51,275 nt of DNA from contig PLWZ01000091.1 in NCBI GenBank assembly GCA_003151235.1, positions 1-51,275 of the forward strand, written 5' to 3'. Shown in pieces: positions 43,710 to 51,275 of the stretch; within the stretch, counting starts at the first letter, position 1; every line of letters starts with the position of its first letter. The position numbers and the translations under genes are program-made. Under the pieces are notes generated by a model. It saw nothing but the letters and a program-made list of their open reading frames with translations, was not told where the DNA came from and did no database searches. The stretch comes from Acidimicrobiaceae bacterium. Lineage in GTDB: Bacteria > Actinomycetota > Acidimicrobiia > Acidimicrobiales > RAAP-2.

Positions 43710-44062
43710 GGGCCTGTTGAATCTCGCCTGCGCGCTGAGAGCGGTGGGCGGGCGCCCTCGAAAACGCAGGCGGCGAGGTGAGGCCGGCCGGCCAGATCGT
43801 CCAGGGTGATCGCGCGCACGGCGACCGCTTCTGCAAAGGCTGCGGCTTCCGTCGGCGTCCCCGTCGATGACGAACGAGGTGTCGCGTAGGCCCGCTGGCA
43901 TCTACGGGCCCTGTTCCAGGTCCGGAGCCTCTGGTGGAACGGACGTATTTCCGCCACGGGCACGCCATTGCGAGTGACGATGAAGCTCTCGCCAGCGGCG
44001 ACACCCTCGATCACCTTGGCGTTGTCGTTCCGGAGCTCTCGCTGCGTGATGGTCTTTGCCAT
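43706..44062 (-). CDS. Phd/YefM-type antitoxin with frameshifted tail
   Basis: ATG 44062 gives MAKTITQRELRNDNAKVIEG, then AAGESFIVTRNGVPVAEIRPF, the complete N-terminal DNA-binding part of the Phd/YefM antitoxins. After residue 45 the sequence departs from the family: the tail runs through the toxin remnant in a mixed frame, to a stop at 43706. A normal antitoxin would be about 80-90 residues, so the C-terminal toxin-binding part is probably lost or replaced. It lies between the GH26-like gene (tail-to-tail, 4 bases) and the C/A protein. The frame open to 44128 is less likely. Confidence 0.6.
   Translation of the reverse strand: MAKTITQRELRNDNAKVIEGVAAGESFIVTRNGVPVAEIRPFHQRLRTWNRARRCQRAYATPRSSSTGTPTEAAAFAEAVAVRAITLDDLAGRPHLAACVFEGARPPLSARRRDSTGP
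43710..43905 (-). pseudogene. Frameshifted, truncated PIN-domain toxin (VapC-like)
   Basis: On the minus strand the frame from the ATG at 43901 reads MPAGLRDTSFVIDGDAD, the first strand of a PIN domain with its Asp. The homology then moves to another frame: AAAFAEAVAVRAITLDDLAG, PHLAACVFEGAR. The remaining two-thirds of a PIN toxin is missing. The remnant is joined to the antitoxin frame. A decayed toxin gene fits best; the frame breaks are mine from translation by hand. Confidence 0.65.
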
Positions 44063-44146
44063 GAGCTCATCGAAGCACATAGAGCTACGGACAACTAGCA
44101 ACCCGTACGCGCGCCGTCCGCTCAGCACAACGTCCGAGGTTCCGGA

Positions 44147-46729
44147 CTACCGCCCTCCGGTGCCGGGACGGGTCACCAGCTCGAGGCTCCCCCCGGCTCG
44201 CCACCGGGCCAACTGGCCGGTGCGAAAGGCGGTGCCCGCGCCGAAGCGGTCGTCGACGAAGACGTTCGCCGAGAGGTCGTCGCGATTGCGGTATCCCGAT
44301 GCGACCCCGGCCCCGGCCACCAGCAGCTCCCCGGCCATGCCGACGGGCACCTGGTGGCCATGGGCGTCGACCACGTGGACCCGGGTGTTGGCGATCGGCC
44401 GGCCGACCGTGACCGGCTCGCCCCGTTCGACACGGCCGAGCGTGGCGTAGGTGGTCGTCTCGAACGTCCCGTAGGCGTTCCAGAGCACGCGGCATCGGTC
44501 GAGCAGCTGGTCAGCCAGCTCTTCGCCGAGCGCCCCTCCCCCGCTCAACAGGGCCAGCCCCCTGGATGCCCGCAGGCCGGTATCGATGAGCCCGCGCCAC
44601 TCGCCCGGCGTGGCATGGGCGAATGAGACCCGTTCCTCGGTGATGAGCCGGCTGAGGAGGGCGCCGTTGTGGGCCGCCTCCTCGGGTGCCACCACGATCC
44701 TCGCCCCGGCCATGAGCGGCATCCACAGCGCCATCGCCGGGGACCGGTACAGCGTGGACGGCAGGACAACGACGACATCGGCCGGGCCGATGCCGAGCTC
44801 GGCCGCCATCGCCGCACAGAGGTTGACGACGGCGCCGTGGCACAAGGCGACACCGACCGGTGCTCCGTCGCGTTCGGTGTACTGGAGTGCACAGAGCGAC
44901 CCGGGGTCGCGGTCCTTCGACGAGGCGGTCGGGCGCGGTACCGCCTCGGGTTGCTCCAGCACGAGCACCTGGGCGGACGACGCGCTCAGGCGACCGCAGA
45001 GCGACTGCTCGGCCAGTAGCGCCGTCGCGCCCGAGTCGGCCACGACCGCATCCAGCCCGTCGGTCCCCTCCGCCGGGTCGAGAAGCAGGTGGACCGCTCC
45101 AGCCTGCAACACGCCGAGCATGGCGGCGACCAGATCGGCCGTCGGCCTCGACAGCAGTGCCACGACTTCGCCCGCCTTCACGCCGGCCGCACTCAACCGA
45201 TGCGCCACCTGCCCGGCCCTGCGGACGAGCTCGGCATGGCTGACCACCTGCCCGTCCACCACGAGGGCCGTCGCGTCCAGCGATCTCGCCGACTGCCTGG
45301 TGATCAGGTCGTCCACCGTCGCCGGGGTTCGGATGGTGGCGGTGGAGTTCCACTCGATGAACTCTTGGCGTTCGTGCTCGGTGACGAGCGAGATCCGCGA
45401 GACCGGGGCCGTCGGATCCGCCGCCACGCCGTCGAGCATGCGCAGCCAATGCTCCACGATCTGCACCGCGCTCGACCGTTCGAACAGATCGCGGTCATAG
45501 AAGAGGCGGCCGGCGATGTGACCGTCGGGCCGCTCGTCCAACTCGAGCACGAGGTCCATCTTGGTCGTGCCGACGGCGCTGCCGATCGCTCTCTCCATCA
45601 GGTGGATCGACCAGGTGGGGTCGGGTGCGACGACCGGCGGCTCCAGGATGAACAACGTCTGGTAGATCGGGTTGGCGTTCGGGAGGGTTTCGGGATGGAT
45701 CTCCCTCACCAGCCGCTCGAAGGGCACCAGGTTGTCGAGGCCGTCCAGCAGTTCGTTGCGGACCCGAACGACGAGCTCGCTGAACCCCGGGTCACCGCCC
45801 AAGTCGATCCGCAGCACGAGCGACGTGTTGGAGCAGCCGACGACCCCCTCGAACTCGGGCCGTTGACGGAGGTCGGCCGCCGTGGCGAAGACGACGTCGT
45901 CCTGGCCCGAGTACCGGCCGAGCAGCATCGACCAGGCGGTCGCGATCACCTGGAACAGCGTCGCCCCGGTCCCCTGCCCGATCTGCCTCAGGCGGCTCAC
46001 CGTCTCGGCCGGCACCGACAGCGGTACGACACCGCCCCGAAAGCGCGGGGTCTCGGGCCTCCGGTGGTCGAACGGGAACCGGAGCTCGGGCGTCGGGGTG
46101 AGGCGCTTGCGCCAGTGCTCGATGCGCCGTTCGACCCGTGGTTGGGTGATCCAGTGCTGCTCCCAACGGGCATAGTCGGCGTACCTGGGCGGCGGCTTGG
46201 GGAGGGGCGACGGCGCACCGGTTGAGAACGCGTCGTAGAGCGCCACCAACTCGGGCAGGACCACCCGATAGACGCTGACGGCGTCGAATGCCAGGTGGTG
46301 AATGGCCAGGTAGAGCCGGTGGTGTTCGGCCGAGAACCTGATCAAGCGCGGTCGCAGGAGCGGCCCGCGACGCAGGTCGTAGGGAGCCTTGGACACCTCC
46401 GCGGCGATGCCGACCGCCCGTCGCTCGGCCTCGTCGAAGCCGAGATGGCTGAGGTCGATGACCGGGAGGTCGAAGTGCGGCGGTGGGCGCAGGACCTGGA
46501 TCGGCACGCCCTTCTCGGTGTCGAACGTGGTGCGCCACGCCTCGTGACGGCGAACGATCTCGTTGAACGAGCGTCGGAAGGCATCCAGATCGAACGGGCC
46601 GTCCCTGCGGATGGAGAAGGCCTCGTTGTAACTGATCTGATTCGGAAAGAGGAGGCTCAGGTACCAGAGGGCTTCCTGGGCCACCGAGAGCGGGGCCGGG
46701 CCTACGTTGGTCCCGATCGACTGAGTCAC
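44147..46729 (-). CDS. Condensation / degenerate adenylation bidomain protein
   Basis: 860 residues. Residues 10-440 are a condensation domain: PLSVAQEALWYL (C1), FNEIVRRHEAWRTTF (C2), and HHLAFDA at 144-150 in place of HHxxxDG, with His145 and Asp149 kept and Gly replaced by Ala. Residues 455-860 resemble an adenylation domain, but the P-loop SGTTGxPKG is replaced by YTERDGAPVGV, the A5 motif is NAYGTFETT, and the chain stops at FRTGQLARW just before A8, so the C-terminal lobe with the catalytic Lys is missing. No carrier domain. It may use an external carrier protein; the locus has one at 50552. GTG 46729 chosen; longer frames are not protein-like. Confidence 0.85.
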   Translation of the reverse strand: MTQSIGTNVGPAPLSVAQEALWYLSLLFPNQISYNEAFSIRRDGPFDLDAFRRSFNEIVRRHEAWRTTFDTEKGVPIQVLRPPPHFDLPVIDLSHLGFDEAERRAVGIAAEVSKAPYDLRRGPLLRPRLIRFSAEHHRLYLAIHHLAFDAVSVYRVVLPELVALYDAFSTGAPSPLPKPPPRYADYARWEQHWITQPRVERRIEHWRKRLTPTPELRFPFDHRRPETPRFRGGVVPLSVPAETVSRLRQIGQGTGATLFQVIATAWSMLLGRYSGQDDVVFATAADLRQRPEFEGVVGCSNTSLVLRIDLGGDPGFSELVVRVRNELLDGLDNLVPFERLVREIHPETLPNANPIYQTLFILEPPVVAPDPTWSIHLMERAIGSAVGTTKMDLVLELDERPDGHIAGRLFYDRDLFERSSAVQIVEHWLRMLDGVAADPTAPVSRISLVTEHERQEFIEWNSTATIRTPATVDDLITRQSARSLDATALVVDGQVVSHAELVRRAGQVAHRLSAAGVKAGEVVALLSRPTADLVAAMLGVLQAGAVHLLLDPAEGTDGLDAVVADSGATALLAEQSLCGRLSASSAQVLVLEQPEAVPRPTASSKDRDPGSLCALQYTERDGAPVGVALCHGAVVNLCAAMAAELGIGPADVVVVLPSTLYRSPAMALWMPLMAGARIVVAPEEAAHNGALLSRLITEERVSFAHATPGEWRGLIDTGLRASRGLALLSGGGALGEELADQLLDRCRVLWNAYGTFETTTYATLGRVERGEPVTVGRPIANTRVHVVDAHGHQVPVGMAGELLVAGAGVASGYRNRDDLSANVFVDDRFGAGTAFRTGQLARWRAGGSLELVTRPGTGGR

Positions 46730-47151
46730 AAGTCGACGGCAGCCTGGCGTGTCGGCAGGTGGCGGCGAGGTTGGCTCCCATGGACCCCGATGGGTCCGAG
46801 TCCTGCTGCGCCGGCCGCCATATGCCCCACTCCTCGAAAGAGCCGTGCGAGCTGCCCCGGAAACACGCTCGGCGATCGATGGTAGTGGTCGACCCTCTCC
46901 AACCCGAGGATCTGGATCGGAGGCCGGGCTACTCGGAAAGGGGCCCCACAGAACCCCGAAACCGCCCGACTCAGCCACCTTTAGGCCCTCTACCAGGGCT
47001 GGGACACGGATTAGACGGCCGTGGGACGCTCGTTCCGTACGCTGCCTTCACGAGCACAGGTGCATCCGAGCTAGCACCACCAAGACCTGATATCACCCAA
47101 TCGATGGACCGAGACCCCATTCCCCCGGGGTCGCCGAAGGGAGCGAGTGGC
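46730..47151. other. Divergent intergenic region, C/A gene and GAF-GGDEF gene
   Basis: 422 bases between the two divergent starts. Both genes' open frames extend into it, but composition there is not protein-like and no ribosome-binding site is seen. A short inverted repeat (GCCCT/AGGGC) lies near 46983-47002. I see no other feature. Confidence 0.5.
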
Positions 47152-48597
47152 GTGGCCAACACGATGACCGAAGACCAAGGCAGCACGAACGGGGCCCACG
47201 GCGGGGTCGGCCACCTCCTTCGGATGGCCAAGACCCAGTGTGCGGTCTCGCTCGCCTTCGCGGCGCTCCGCAAGGCCGACGGAGGCTTCGCCATCGCCAC
47301 GTTCCCCTCGCTCACGACGGACCCGAGCTGGTCCGTCGAGGCGATCGACGAGCTGGTCCGCCAGACGTGGGAGGACCCGCACCTGAGTGGCGGCACGGTC
47401 CTCGTGCGCAGCGGCCGCGTGCTGAAGGGCATGTGGACGGGCCAGGGCCACCACATCAAGCTGGCCGCAGCCGCCCTGAGCGATCCCGAGGCGCCGGATC
47501 ACCCCTGGGGACTCCTGTGCGTCGCCGAGCCCTTGGCCGGTCACTTCGAGCAGGACCAACTGAACCTGCTCGGCAACCTCGCCGGGCGGCTGACGTCCTA
47601 CCTTCGGGCGCGTCAGCAGGTCCTCGAAGGCGTATCAGCGTTCGACAAGCCCGCGACGACCGCACCGGTTGCAGCGGCTCCGGAGCCGGTCCAGCCCGCC
47701 TACGAACCGATGGTCGAGACCCCGGTCGTCCCCGCGGCTCCCACCACTGGCGACCCCGGCATCGCCCCACCGTTCGTCGGATACATGGAACCCGCCCCAT
47801 CGGAGTTCGACGAGCTGTTCGACGCCAGCGACGACGAGCACCCGCTCGACCTGGCCGCCGACGCGTTCGAGCCCGTCGGAGCCGGCTGGGGTGCACCCGG
47901 CCCGAGCGAAGAGCGCGAGTCGCGCTCGGACGACTGGGAATTCCTCGGCCTGGACGAGGTGGAGTGGGTCGAGGTGGTGGCACCCGCAACCCCGACCGTG
48001 GCCGAGGCACCGGTATTCACAATGCCCCAGCAACACCTGGCGGCACCGGCACCGGCACCGACCCCGTCGACCCCATCGACCCCATCGACCTTCGGCACTC
48101 GCGACCACGAGCCCGTTGCGATCGCGCCCGCAACGGGCGTCGACGACCTCGACACCATGCTCGGTCCGGACCCCGTCACGGGTCTGGCCACGCTGACGAC
48201 GCTCGTCGGGCGACTCAGTGCGTCCCTAGCTCATGTTCGCAACAACGAGGGCGTCGTCGGCCTGATCCTCGTCGATGTCGCCGCGGCGAACGGCCCCGAG
48301 CCGCTCAGCACCAACGCGCTCATGACCGTGGCGGGCCGCCTGACGAACCACCTGCGCGACCGCGACATGGTCGCCCGGGTCGGCCCGACGATGTTCGCCG
48401 TGCTGGTCGACCTGCGCCCAGGCGCGGTCGACATAGAGACGATCCGCGAGCGCTCGGTGTCATCGCTCACCGCAGGCATCGAGTCGAGCACCGGTGGTTT
48501 GAAGGCCCGCTCGTCCGTCGCATCGGCGAGCGCCGGCAGTACGGTCACGGCCGAAGAGCTTCTTCGACAGGCGGCCGACTCGCTGCGCGGGCGATGA
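47152..48597 (+). CDS. GAF / degenerate GGDEF protein, possible c-di-GMP receptor
   Basis: 481 residues, soluble. N-terminal GAF-like domain (about 30-170: VSLAFAALRKADGGFAIATF and GLLCVAEPLAGHFEQDQLNLLG), an acidic Pro-rich linker (190-330) with a 9-bp DNA repeat giving PSTPSTPST, then a GGDEF fold (350-480: GPDPVTGLATLTTLVGRLS). The active-site GGDEF is GPTMF at 411-415, so cyclase activity should be lost. The inhibitory RxxD is kept as RDRD at 402-405. This pairing, GAF plus dead GGDEF plus I-site, is seen in PelD. Start: GTG 47152 after AAGGGAG is chosen; ATG 47104 and ATG 47164 are alternatives. Confidence 0.75.
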   Translation: MANTMTEDQGSTNGAHGGVGHLLRMAKTQCAVSLAFAALRKADGGFAIATFPSLTTDPSWSVEAIDELVRQTWEDPHLSGGTVLVRSGRVLKGMWTGQGHHIKLAAAALSDPEAPDHPWGLLCVAEPLAGHFEQDQLNLLGNLAGRLTSYLRARQQVLEGVSAFDKPATTAPVAAAPEPVQPAYEPMVETPVVPAAPTTGDPGIAPPFVGYMEPAPSEFDELFDASDDEHPLDLAADAFEPVGAGWGAPGPSEERESRSDDWEFLGLDEVEWVEVVAPATPTVAEAPVFTMPQQHLAAPAPAPTPSTPSTPSTFGTRDHEPVAIAPATGVDDLDTMLGPDPVTGLATLTTLVGRLSASLAHVRNNEGVVGLILVDVAAANGPEPLSTNALMTVAGRLTNHLRDRDMVARVGPTMFAVLVDLRPGAVDIETIRERSVSSLTAGIESSTGGLKARSSVASASAGSTVTAEELLRQAADSLRGR

Positions 48598-48623
48598 CGC
48601 CTGAAACTTCGCTCATTCCCCGC

Positions 48624-48630
48624 AAGGAGG
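48624..48630 (+). promoter_or_regulatory. Strong Shine-Dalgarno AAGGAGG with short spacing
   Basis: AAGGAGG ends three bases before GTG 48634 of the flippase gene. Spacing is below the usual 5-9; the next codon is CTG at 48637 with a 6-base spacing. This matters because CTG starts are suspected elsewhere in the window. Confidence 0.5.
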
Positions 48631-48633
48631 AAG

Positions 48634-50127
48634 GTGCTGCCACCCTCGCAGGTCCCGGATACTCCGGAGCCCGGCGAAGCCTCCGGGCCGACGGAACATC
48701 GATCGCTCGGTCAGCTGGCCGTGCGGGGCGGCGGCTACCTGGTCGGTCGCGAGGCGATCGGCATGGTCATCCGACTCGTTGGGGTGGTCCTCGTCGTCCG
48801 GCTGATCGGGCCGCGATCCTATGGGATCTACAGCGGTGCGGCCGCGTTCGTTCTGGTGATCGCGACGGTCGCTCAGATGGGCTCGGAGGTCTACCTGATC
48901 CGGATGACCGGCGACGTGGAGGCGCATCACTACAACCAGGCCTTCACCTTCCTTCTGGTCACCTCGGTCGCTGCGACCGGGATCGCGGAGGGGCTGACGT
49001 TCGCGCTCGGAAGCCTGCTCCGGCCGATAGGCGTGCTCCTGCCACTGCGGATCCTTCTGCTCAGCATCCCGGTGAACGTGCTCTGGGCTCCATCCCAGGC
49101 GGCGATCGAACGCCGCTTCGGCTACCGGCTCATGGGCCTGCTCGAGCTCGGGGGGGACGTGGCGCTCTACGCCACGGCGGTGCCGCTCGCGTTTCTCGGT
49201 GCGAAGGCCTGGGCGCTCGTCGCCGGGTACTTCGCATGGCAGACGTGGCTGTTCGTCGCGAGCTGGGTCACCTCGGGTCTCCGGCTGCGGTGGGACTGGT
49301 CGAGACCGGCGATCCGGGACATGTGGCGGCACGGCCTCAGCTACTCGACCGCCCAATGGGCCAACCGGCTCGTTGATCTCGTGAACCCGCTCGTGGTCGG
49401 AACCTTCCTTGGCGCGGCCGGCGTCGGGTACGTCGCGTTCGCACAGCGACTGGTCGGCACCATCGCGTTCGCGCAGCGCGGCGCATACCGGCTCGGCATG
49501 GTCGCGATGTCACGGGTGGGCAGTGACGAGAAGGATCGTCTCCGCTACTCGATCGAAGAAGGCTCGCTGCTCCAACTCCTCGCGCTGGCGGTTCCGTTCG
49601 CCTGTTTCGGGGTCGCGGCCCGGTGGCTGGTCCCGGCGCTGTTCGGCCACGAATGGACGAGGGCGCTCCCCATCTACAGCCTGCTGGCGCTGGCCACGAT
49701 GCTCGGTGCGGCCGGCTTCATCCAGACGACGTTCCTCTACAGCCGGGGCCGCAACATGGCCGTCACCGGTGTCGCGGCAGTCCAGGCCATCGCACTCGCC
49801 GTCGGGTCGGTGATCTTGGTCAAGCACATCGGGCTCGACGGCTACGGGGTGGCCTGGCTGCTCACCTTGGTCAACCTCGTGGTGGCAGACCACATCGTTC
49901 GAAAGATGTTCAGCTTCAGCTACAAACGGATCCTTCCGTGGGTCGTCGTGCTTTCGCCGCCGGTGCTGTTCCCGCTCGTGCCGATGCCATGGGCCTTCCT
50001 GCTCCTCGCGCCCATCGCGCTGGTCCTCCTGCCACCGATGCGCGCCGAGGTCCGTCGGATCGTGGGTTTGATCCGCTCGTCGATGCTCAGCCCGACGAAG
50101 GGCGCGTTGCTGGAGCCGACGCCATGA
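48634..50127 (+). CDS. Polysaccharide flippase (Wzx-like)
   Basis: 497 residues with about 12-14 hydrophobic helices, of the MATE/MVF polysaccharide-transport superfamily (RfbX/Wzx). GGGYLVGREAIGMVIRLVGVVLVVRLIGP is typical of the start, and QWANRLVDLVNPLVVGTFLGAAGVGYVAFAQR of the middle. It likely moves the lipid-linked repeat across the membrane. The GTG at 48634 follows AAGGAGG at 48624-48630 with only 3 bases of spacing, which is short. The stop overlaps the ATG of the phosphopantetheinyl transferase gene. Confidence 0.9.
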   Translation: MLPPSQVPDTPEPGEASGPTEHRSLGQLAVRGGGYLVGREAIGMVIRLVGVVLVVRLIGPRSYGIYSGAAAFVLVIATVAQMGSEVYLIRMTGDVEAHHYNQAFTFLLVTSVAATGIAEGLTFALGSLLRPIGVLLPLRILLLSIPVNVLWAPSQAAIERRFGYRLMGLLELGGDVALYATAVPLAFLGAKAWALVAGYFAWQTWLFVASWVTSGLRLRWDWSRPAIRDMWRHGLSYSTAQWANRLVDLVNPLVVGTFLGAAGVGYVAFAQRLVGTIAFAQRGAYRLGMVAMSRVGSDEKDRLRYSIEEGSLLQLLALAVPFACFGVAARWLVPALFGHEWTRALPIYSLLALATMLGAAGFIQTTFLYSRGRNMAVTGVAAVQAIALAVGSVILVKHIGLDGYGVAWLLTLVNLVVADHIVRKMFSFSYKRILPWVVVLSPPVLFPLVPMPWAFLLLAPIALVLLPPMRAEVRRIVGLIRSSMLSPTKGALLEPTP

Positions 50128-50555
50128 CGATCGAAGACCTGTCGGTCGGCGTCGACCTCGTGGACATCTCCGAGGTCGCGAAGTCGGTCAAGCGATTCGG
50201 TGACAAGTACCTTCGCCGCGTCTACACCGAACACGAGATCGCCTGTTGCAAGGGCCCGCCCGATGTCGCCGCGGGTTCGCTTGCCGCGAGGTTCGCGGCC
50301 AAGGAGGCCACATTGAAGGTCCTCCGCCCCGACGGTGCCCGGCCCGACTGGCGTTCGATCGAGGTCGTCAGGCTGCCCAACGGTTCGTGCAAGCTCCGGC
50401 TACGGGGTGCTGCGGCACGGCTGGCCGTCGAGCGCGGCCTCGGGCCGTTTGCCTTGAGCATGACCCACGAGGCCGGTTTGGCCGCCGCCGTCGTCGTGAG
50501 CGGATCCGCGTCTGGCTACGGCGGAGAGCCGACAATGGAAGGCCACGAGCCATGA
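50124..50555 (+). CDS. Holo-acyl-carrier-protein synthase-like phosphopantetheinyl transferase
   Basis: Attaches phosphopantetheine to a carrier protein Ser. The AcpS signatures GVDLVDI (Asp11) and FAAKEATLK (Glu61, Lys65) are intact; these bind Mg and CoA. 143 residues is normal for AcpS. It overlaps the flippase stop (ATGA) and the next gene's ATG, directly ahead of a carrier protein, so it most likely serves that protein; it could be a second AcpS beside a housekeeping copy elsewhere. Confidence 0.88.
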   Translation: MTIEDLSVGVDLVDISEVAKSVKRFGDKYLRRVYTEHEIACCKGPPDVAAGSLAARFAAKEATLKVLRPDGARPDWRSIEVVRLPNGSCKLRLRGAAARLAVERGLGPFALSMTHEAGLAAAVVVSGSASGYGGEPTMEGHEP

Positions 50556-50815
50556 GCGAGGAACCGACCTTGAAGGATCAGATCCGCCAGGTGTTAGCGG
50601 AGCACGCACGCCTGGCCGTCCCGATCGGGACCCTGGATGACCACGCCGACCTGTTCTTGGCCGGGATGACCTCGCACGCCAGCGTCAACGTGATGCTGGC
50701 GCTCGAGGACCGCTTCGAGATCGAGTTCCCCGAATCGATGCTGCGCAAGTCCACGTTCCAGTCCGTCGCCGCCATCGATGCGGCGCTGTCCGAGCTGCAA
50801 TCGGTGTCGGCATGA
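50552..50815 (+). CDS. Carrier protein of the aminoacyl-carrier type
   Basis: An 87-residue helical carrier protein. The phosphopantetheine Ser is Ser41 in AGMTSHASV, in place of the fatty-acid DSLD motif. This TSHAS/T form is the one I associate with carrier proteins of amino acid:[carrier protein] ligases (bacterial homologues of SerRS, described from Bradyrhizobium). The region after it, ALEDRFEIEFPESML, is helix II/III with an acidic face. Genes on both sides match: AcpS upstream and the ligase downstream, each with a 4-base ATGA overlap. Confidence 0.9.
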   Translation: MSEEPTLKDQIRQVLAEHARLAVPIGTLDDHADLFLAGMTSHASVNVMLALEDRFEIEFPESMLRKSTFQSVAAIDAALSELQSVSA

Positions 50816-51275
50816 GAGTCGCTGCCGACCCGTACACCGAGCTGCGCGACCGACTCTTCGACGCCGAGCTTCTCTTCTCGACCGGGGTCGACGGCCTCTA
50901 CGGCCGTTCGGACACCTATGAGGGCATCGCCGACGCCGTCGATCGGTTGATGCACCGGTGGGGCCATGAGGTCGGAGCCACGGTGGTCCACCTGCCCCCG
51001 CTGATCGCCCGCAGCACGTTCGACTCGACCGACTACATCCGGTCGTTCCCGGACCTGGCTGGCTCGGTACACGTCTTCAACGGCGGCGACCGGGACCACG
51101 CCGAGCTGGTCCGACGCGTGTCGGCCGGAGGCGATTGGCCGGCCCTGCTCGAGCCCGGCGAGATCGTGCTCTCCCCCGCCGCCTGCTACTCGCTGTATCC
51201 GATGTGCTCCGGGCGACTGCCGGCGGGCGGTCGGTACTTCGAGGTGAGCGGATACTGCTTCCGGCACGAGCCGAG
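50812..51275 (+). CDS. Amino acid:[carrier protein] ligase, N-terminal part
   Basis: The window ends inside this gene after about 154 codons. The class II aaRS-like fold appears as LSPAACYSLYPMCSGRLP, with Cys125 matching the zinc-binding Cys of the Bradyrhizobium enzymes, and CFRHEPS (motif 2) at 149-155. There is no tRNA-binding N-terminal arm: the chain starts with helices DPYTELRDRLFDAELLF, then GLYGRSDTYEGIADAVDRL. The family activates glycine or alanine and loads it on a small carrier protein; the amino acid here cannot be told because the specificity pocket is beyond the end. Start ATG 50812 overlaps the carrier stop. Confidence 0.88.
   Translation, partial: MRVAADPYTELRDRLFDAELLFSTGVDGLYGRSDTYEGIADAVDRLMHRWGHEVGATVVHLPPLIARSTFDSTDYIRSFPDLAGSVHVFNGGDRDHAELVRRVSAGGDWPALLEPGEIVLSPAACYSLYPMCSGRLPAGGRYFEVSGYCFRHEP

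Noticed and set aside
46983..47002. Short inverted repeat GCCCT/AGGGC as a terminator
   Set aside because: Only five base pairs, no T-run, and expected by chance in GC-rich DNA.
48060..48092. 9-bp tandem repeat as a regulatory or mobile feature
   Set aside because: It lies in frame within the linker of the GAF-GGDEF protein and encodes PST repeats, so it is explained as low-complexity coding DNA.

Overview
The window is a GC-rich (roughly 70% by eye) chromosomal segment with very tight gene packing and many 4-base stop/start overlaps. Gene content and order point to an actinobacterium: scpA-scpB-rluB next to aroH-tyrA-aroA-cmk-plsC, tlyA-nadK-recN, an AroH-type chorismate mutase, a TlyA rRNA methylase and DosR-like boxes. 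An Acidimicrobiia-like lineage is my best guess. This is inference from content, not a database match.

Layout. (1) 1-5900: end of pfkA, about 500 bases without a gene, an alpha/beta hydrolase with two DosR-like boxes upstream, a factor-independent terminator, two small unknown genes, tRNA-Pro(GGG), an SDR oxidoreductase, an amidase and a small unknown gene. (2) 5880-12830: zinc-ribbon membrane protein, der and a PDZ/radical SAM/DUF512 protein on the minus strand; ispH, a PhnZ-like HD protein and a GT2 on the plus strand. (3) 11484-18007, minus strand: a housekeeping run scpA, scpB, rluB, aroH, tyrA, aroA, cmk, plsC; trpS diverges from scpA. (4) 19089-28456, minus strand: HAD phosphatase, Lys-rich protein, tlyA, nadK, recN, pyrG, NUDIX, xerD, DksA-like, site-2 protease. 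(5) 28500-34607, plus strand: PH-like small protein, sugar ABC ATPase, methyltransferase, and a 1187-residue AAA/BTAD transcription factor.

(6) 34615-51275 is the accessory part: an exopolysaccharide locus. It has an undecaprenyl-phosphate sugar phosphotransferase, a GT2, a GAF-PAS-PAS-GGDEF diguanylate cyclase, a Wzz-like chain-length protein fused to a V4R-like sensor domain, a Wzy-like polymerase/ligase, a GH26-like secreted protein that has lost its catalytic glutamates, and a Wzx-like flippase. Interleaved is carrier-protein chemistry: a condensation/adenylation-like protein with a degenerate, truncated A domain, a holo-ACP synthase, a carrier protein with the GMTSHASV motif, and the start of an amino acid:[carrier protein] ligase (a class II aaRS homologue). 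A GAF plus degenerate-GGDEF protein keeps the RxxD c-di-GMP inhibitory site but not the active site, which recalls the PelD receptor. My working hypothesis is a c-di-GMP-controlled polysaccharide whose building blocks or surface receive an amino acid delivered on a carrier protein.

Two other points stand out. Three genes (rluB, tlyA and a methyltransferase) have conserved N-terminal sequence but no ATG/GTG/TTG in reach, and each has a CTG overlapping the TGA of the gene before it. Between the GH26-like gene and the condensation protein lies a decayed toxin-antitoxin pair: a Phd antitoxin followed by a frameshifted, truncated VapC-type toxin.
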